Shown here: one piece after another, positions 17,497 to 20,537 of the stretch | Position numbering within the stretch: the stretch's first letter is position 1 | How the letters are laid out: every line of letters starts with the position of its first letter | Source: Trichomonas tenax | Taxonomy: Eukaryota > Parabasalia > Trichomonadida > Trichomonadidae | DNA: 20,537 bases | Direction: 5' to 3' | Assembly: GCA_023091735.1 (NCBI GenBank) | Contig: JALKBU010000932.1 | Location: forward strand, 1 to 20,537 | Notes under the pieces: generated by a model | What the model saw: only the letters and a program-made list of their open reading frames with translations | The model's database searches: none | Told to the model about the DNA's origin: nothing | Made by a program: the position numbers and the translations under genes

Positions 17497-18153
17497 CAAT
17501 TCCGATTACTCTGCATATTAGTATTCACACATATGATCCCGAGAATCCGTATTCCACTGGACTGGACATTTTTCTTTACCCATGTTGTTGATATTATATC
17601 TCACGACTTGGAAAACAGAATCCAACAAAATCTAAATATTTTGTGGGGTAGTATCTCTTCTATCTACAGCCTAGATATGACAGTCTGAAACAACATCAGT
17701 GTGGAGAAAAAATGGCACACAAGCCGACGGTTTTGGCGAAAAATTGAGAGGATGCAAGCAAAAATTGCATTTCGCGAAACTGGTGAGGTTTTAGACAAAA
17801 CTTAAGCGACAGAATATCTTTGCTTAGTCCAAATGTAACAATTATCTCGAAGATTTGGCAAATTGATAGGAATTGAAAATGATTTATATAATATTTTTTT
17901 AATCAACGTCAACACCAATCAATATGTATTCCAATCGATTTTTTGGACTATGTATGCATCATACTTGAATGCTGACATTACCCCGCTAGAATTATTGATT
18001 CATTTAAGCTTGGAAAAGAGAATTCATTCTATCAAATTCAATCATGATGAAAAAGCAAATATGAGCTCCTATGCAGTAACTGGAAAACAAAAAACGCATC
18101 ACCAGCATGAGGCATTGAACGAAAACTATCCAATTGTCGAGAATAAAAATTGA
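17497..18153 (+). pseudogene. Reading frame with three in-frame stops (decayed gene)
   Basis: A single frame keeps protein-like content over 219 codons, from just after a TAA (17494-17496) to TGA 18151-18153. It is broken only by TGA (17686-17688), TAA (about 17803-17805) and TAA (about 17836-17838). An in-frame ATG at 17533 begins MIPRIRIPLDWTFFFTHVVD, and the part between the first and second stops reads KKWHTSRRFWRKIERMQ. The last piece, after the third stop, runs about 105 codons uninterrupted, including FWTMYASYLNADITPLELL. In DNA this AT-rich about 17 stops would be expected in such a span, so this is a former gene rather than chance. No family is recognised. Recoding of stops is possible but less likely than decay. 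Confidence 0.6.
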
Positions 18154-18857
18154 ATCGGTTCCTCTTCGGTTTTACAAGCTAACGAATGGTTTCATACATT
18201 AAGTAACTGATTTTGAAAGACTTCGTGTAACAGCTTACTGAATCAATTTTTTTGATCGCAAATTAATAATGAATTTTAAGCGACCAGCATTCAAGCCATA
18301 TAACCATACTCTCCATGTGCTTCGTCTCCAACGCGTCTGTTTAAAATCTTTTGTTGTTAATATGAAATATTTTTGTTAATAATTGGTAAACAATGAATGT
18401 TAAGGACTAAGGATTGAAAAACATCAATATGTGAAGTAATTGCTGTTCAAAGAAGAACTCCAAGCAATGAATTTCCTTGAGAAACTTCGAAAGATGAGGT
18501 AATGAAAAATAGCGTAAAACTTTATAAAAATCAAATTCGCATACCATATATTAATTATTATAATTATAATTTAACAAAATTTACTAAATGAGGGGAATGT
18601 AAAGCTCCTCAATTTATTGAAGTATCTCATTGAATTTTTGTCCTCAAATACAAAAAGTGAAAATTTTATGATCTTTATATTAAGTAGTGTTATCCGAATA
18701 AAATTGCATGAGACCTCTCTGCACTCAAAATTATCGTAAACTCACAAAATTTTAACGCTATGCATTCAATTATTTCAGCTGATTTTTCTTAAATATTATT
18801 GCTTTATGTAGAAAAGTATAGACATTGTATGAAAAATTGAAAATCGAAAAGAAAAAA
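18154..18857. other. Intergenic region with minor coding-like fragments
   Basis: Two weak relics are visible. One is a 36-codon ATG frame at 18269-18379 (begins MNFKRPAFKPYNHTLHVL), GC-richer than its flanks. The other is a frame over about 18430-18590 with one internal TGA (contains EVIAVQRRTPSNEF). They may be further debris of the gene at 17497-18153, in other frames, or unrelated. The rest is AT-rich upstream sequence of the carrier gene. Confidence 0.3.
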
Positions 18858-18863
18858 TCATTT
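18858..18863 (+). promoter_or_regulatory. Initiator element TCATTT of the carrier gene
   Basis: TCATTT matches TCA+1YTW. The +1 A at 18860 lies 14 nt before the ATG at 18874, the typical trichomonad spacing. Confidence 0.7.
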
Positions 18864-18873
18864 TTGTAGAAAA

Positions 18874-19827
18874 ATGGCCAGCTCTGCCGAACAGGTATTG
18901 ATTGCTACATCACCAAACGGCGTACTTCCAACGTGGGAGAGACTCTCATGTGGCTTCATCGCCGGCGCTGTTGCCAGAACAGCCACATCCCCACTCGATG
19001 TCGTCAAGCTTTGCTTACAAGTTTCCTCCAAGGGCGGCTCAGCTTCTGAGACAATCAACCGCCTCTGGCAGGAGGGCGGCATTGCCGCTTTCTGGCGTGG
19101 TAACACAGTCGCTATCATGAACCAGGGCCCACAATCCGCCATCAAGTTCTTCTGCGTTGATGAATTGACACGCCGTGTTGCCCAGTTCACAAAGGCACCA
19201 ATCACAACACCACAGCGTGCTATGATCGGTGGCGCAGCTGGCATCATCTCCCAGTTGATCGCATTCCCATTCGACTTGATCCACACAAGAATCACAATCG
19301 ACCCGAAGAATTACACAGGCATGTTCCAGGCCGCCGGCAAGATCATCTCCGAGGAAGGCCTCTTCGCTCTCTGGAACGGTATCATCCCAACAGTTACAGG
19401 TGCCGTCGTTTATGAGGGCTCTCAGTACGTTATCCAGGGTGGCCTCAAGGAGAAGTTCTCCCAGGTCTACAACAAGGGCCAGAACTTGACTCCATGGCAG
19501 AATCTCTTCGTCGGTGCTGCCGCTGGTGCCATCGGCCAGACAGTCTCATTCCCATTCGATGTCGTCAGGAAGAGAATGATGGTTAACGGCCCAGATGGAA
19601 AGAAGGTCTACAAGTCCATGGGTGAGTGCTTCGCTAAGACATGGGCTAACGAGGGCTTCCGTGGCTTCTTCCGCGGCATCGGCCTTAATATGGTCAAGAT
19701 TGTCCCATACTCTGCTCTTCAGTTCACAATCAACGAGGAGGCTAAGATTGCTTTCGAGAGATTCAACGTTTGGATGGCCCAGAAGAACGCCCCAAAGGTT
19801 GCTCCAAAGATTACTAAGAGGAAGTAA
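18874..19827 (+). CDS. Mitochondrial carrier family protein, probably hydrogenosomal (Hmp31-like)
   Basis: A 317-residue SLC25-type carrier with three repeats of about 100 residues. Each repeat has a PxD signature: SPLDVVK at 39-45, FPFDLIH at 131-137 and FPFDVVRKRMMV at 226-237. The third is close to the RRRMMM motif of ADP/ATP carriers, but with RKRMMV. The second carries H-T-R where K or R is usual. The N-terminus (MASSAEQVLIAT) resembles the 12-residue cleavable presequence described for T. vaginalis Hmp31, which supports location in the hydrogenosome inner membrane and adenine nucleotide exchange as the likely role. Substrate assignment remains inference; APC/CoA-like carriers also share FWRGN-type motifs. 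Codons are strongly C-ending, as in highly expressed trichomonad genes, in sharp contrast to the AT-rich flanks. A consensus initiator lies 14 nt upstream. Confidence 0.93.
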   Translation: MASSAEQVLIATSPNGVLPTWERLSCGFIAGAVARTATSPLDVVKLCLQVSSKGGSASETINRLWQEGGIAAFWRGNTVAIMNQGPQSAIKFFCVDELTRRVAQFTKAPITTPQRAMIGGAAGIISQLIAFPFDLIHTRITIDPKNYTGMFQAAGKIISEEGLFALWNGIIPTVTGAVVYEGSQYVIQGGLKEKFSQVYNKGQNLTPWQNLFVGAAAGAIGQTVSFPFDVVRKRMMVNGPDGKKVYKSMGECFAKTWANEGFRGFFRGIGLNMVKIVPYSALQFTINEEAKIAFERFNVWMAQKNAPKVAPKITKRK

Positions 19828-19849
19828 GTTATTTTTCGATTTTTTTTAA

Positions 19850-19853
19850 TAAA
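19850..19853 (+). promoter_or_regulatory. TAAA 3'-end signal of the carrier gene
   Basis: TAAA within TTTAATAAAG occurs 22 nt after the carrier stop codon, following a T-rich stretch. It is the likely cleavage and polyadenylation signal. Confidence 0.45.
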
Positions 19854-20177
19854 GTTGGCTTTACTGATATTAATTACGCATTGTTTCATTCTACTGACAT
19901 AGTTCAATCAACTGTACATGTATTAGATAATTGGAATATAGTGAAGAATAGTTTTAACAAGAACGTATCTGAATTTCCTATTATACGACAGATAATTCTA
20001 TCATTAATTCGTATTCTATGTCATGCCAACAATGATGAAAAAGGTATAGCTGTTAGGGAAGCTAATAAGAAAATACAAACTAAAATTGAAAAATATAAGA
20101 ATCACGATATAGATTTAAGATTCAGAAAAGAAATAAGTATATATCTATATCATTATCTAAGAAAGATTAAACATTAA
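19854..20177 (+). pseudogene. 5'-truncated coding relic of unknown family
   Basis: Directly after the carrier's 3' end a frame is open to TAA at 20175-20177, over 100 codons without an internal ATG start in good context. The sequence reads like a helical protein: HSTDIVQSTVHVLDNWNIV, then IILSLIRILCHANNDEKG, then a basic stretch ending LYHYLRKIKH. The alternating helices suggest an armadillo/HEAT-like or ankyrin-associated domain, but I cannot name a family. The abrupt start next to the carrier suggests truncation by insertion or rearrangement. Confidence 0.4.
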
Positions 20178-20198
20178 TGTAATTTTATATTAATTAAA

Positions 20199-20429
20199 AT
20201 GCCTGATATATATGATCAATATCTTAAAATATATAACAAATACAAAAACTTTGTTGGCCAGAGTGCACATTTGTATGTGTGTAGCCTACAGAAGCCGCCT
20301 CTACCTTCAGCATCAGATTCGATGCATGGAGATGTCGGCCTGAGACTTCCAAAGCCCTCGAGTGGCCAAGCTTTAGGCCATGACATGATTTTTCTTTTTC
20401 AAGCATTACATCATATTTATGATAATTAA
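20199..20429 (+). pseudogene. Start of an ORF interrupted by a GC-richer insert
   Basis: An ATG opens MPDIYDQYLKIYNKYKN, which resembles the N-terminal helix of the large trichomonad ankyrin-repeat families. From about 20251 to 20390 the composition becomes clearly GC-richer (beginning TTGGCCAGAGTGCAC and ending near GGCCATGACATG) and the protein reads as low-quality sequence, before AT-rich DNA resumes. The simplest reading is a gene start broken by a short insertion; the origin of the insert is unknown. Confidence 0.3.
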
Positions 20430-20537
20430 TTTCTAATTTATCTATTTTTGCTTATACTACTTTTTGCTTTATTATTATATTATTCATCAAAGATTTTTCA
20501 ATTCTTAATTGTTTATTCAATATAAATTTTTGTAATT
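20430..20537. other. AT-rich end of the window
   Basis: AT-rich sequence with no visible feature, cut by the window edge. Confidence 0.4.

Noticed and set aside
18858..19295. Long minus-strand frame opposite the carrier gene
   Set aside because: It is a shadow of the strongly biased carrier codons; the plus-strand frame has three PxD signatures and an initiator.
1..20537. CRISPR arrays, rRNA genes, operons or bacterial signals
   Set aside because: No regularly spaced short repeats, no rRNA motifs and no Shine-Dalgarno-linked gene strings. The gene families and promoter elements point to a eukaryotic protist.

Overview
The window looks like nuclear DNA of a parabasalid protist (a Trichomonas/Tritrichomonas-type trichomonad). 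It is strongly AT-rich, its protein genes are single uninterrupted reading frames, and two genes have a TCACTT or TCATTT element 8-14 nt before the ATG, matching the trichomonad initiator (TCA+1YTW). A mitochondrial-carrier gene also begins with a short N-terminal segment resembling the presequence of the hydrogenosomal carrier Hmp31. The species is not determined, and all family names come from reading motifs, not from database searches.

Layout. 1-2987: no intact gene; a five-hairpin array (589-1134) with a related AT-rich tail to about 1470, then a frameshifted gene relic on the minus strand (2188-2560). 2988-5528: an 846-residue RhoGEF (DH-PH) protein with C-terminal Kelch repeats. 5529-8799: a 1,272-bp element with terminal inverted repeats and TA duplications (6187-7458), several inverted repeats, and a GC-richer patch. 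8800-8870: tRNA-Gln(UUG) on the minus strand, divergent from an inositol polyphosphate kinase gene at 8979-9899. 9900-13694: intergenic, with two convergent coding relics (11370-11528 and 11543-11890). 13695-14242: the second copy of the five-hairpin array. 15027-16274: an acidic single-pass membrane protein. 16758-17279: a 173-residue protein of unknown function. 17497-18153: a reading frame broken by three stops. 18874-19827: a hydrogenosomal-type mitochondrial carrier. 19854-20429: fragments of reading frames and a GC-richer patch.

The intact genes are monocistronic and do not form an obvious pathway. The GEF, the inositol phosphate kinase and the carrier are ordinary signalling or organelle genes, each probably with its own promoter.

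The most interesting structure is the pair of five-hairpin arrays, 13.1 kb apart and in the same orientation. The hairpins have the same order, near-identical spacing and long arms. At eight or more positions both partners of a base pair changed between the copies while pairing was kept, and other pairs changed through G-U. This suggests selection for structure, for example a polycistronic hairpin or small-RNA precursor. Template-switch correction between palindrome arms is the main alternative. The second clear signal is the TIR element, whose unoccupied target sequence is apparently preserved in a neighbouring tandem duplicate. Most of the remaining DNA seems to be a graveyard of decayed reading frames.
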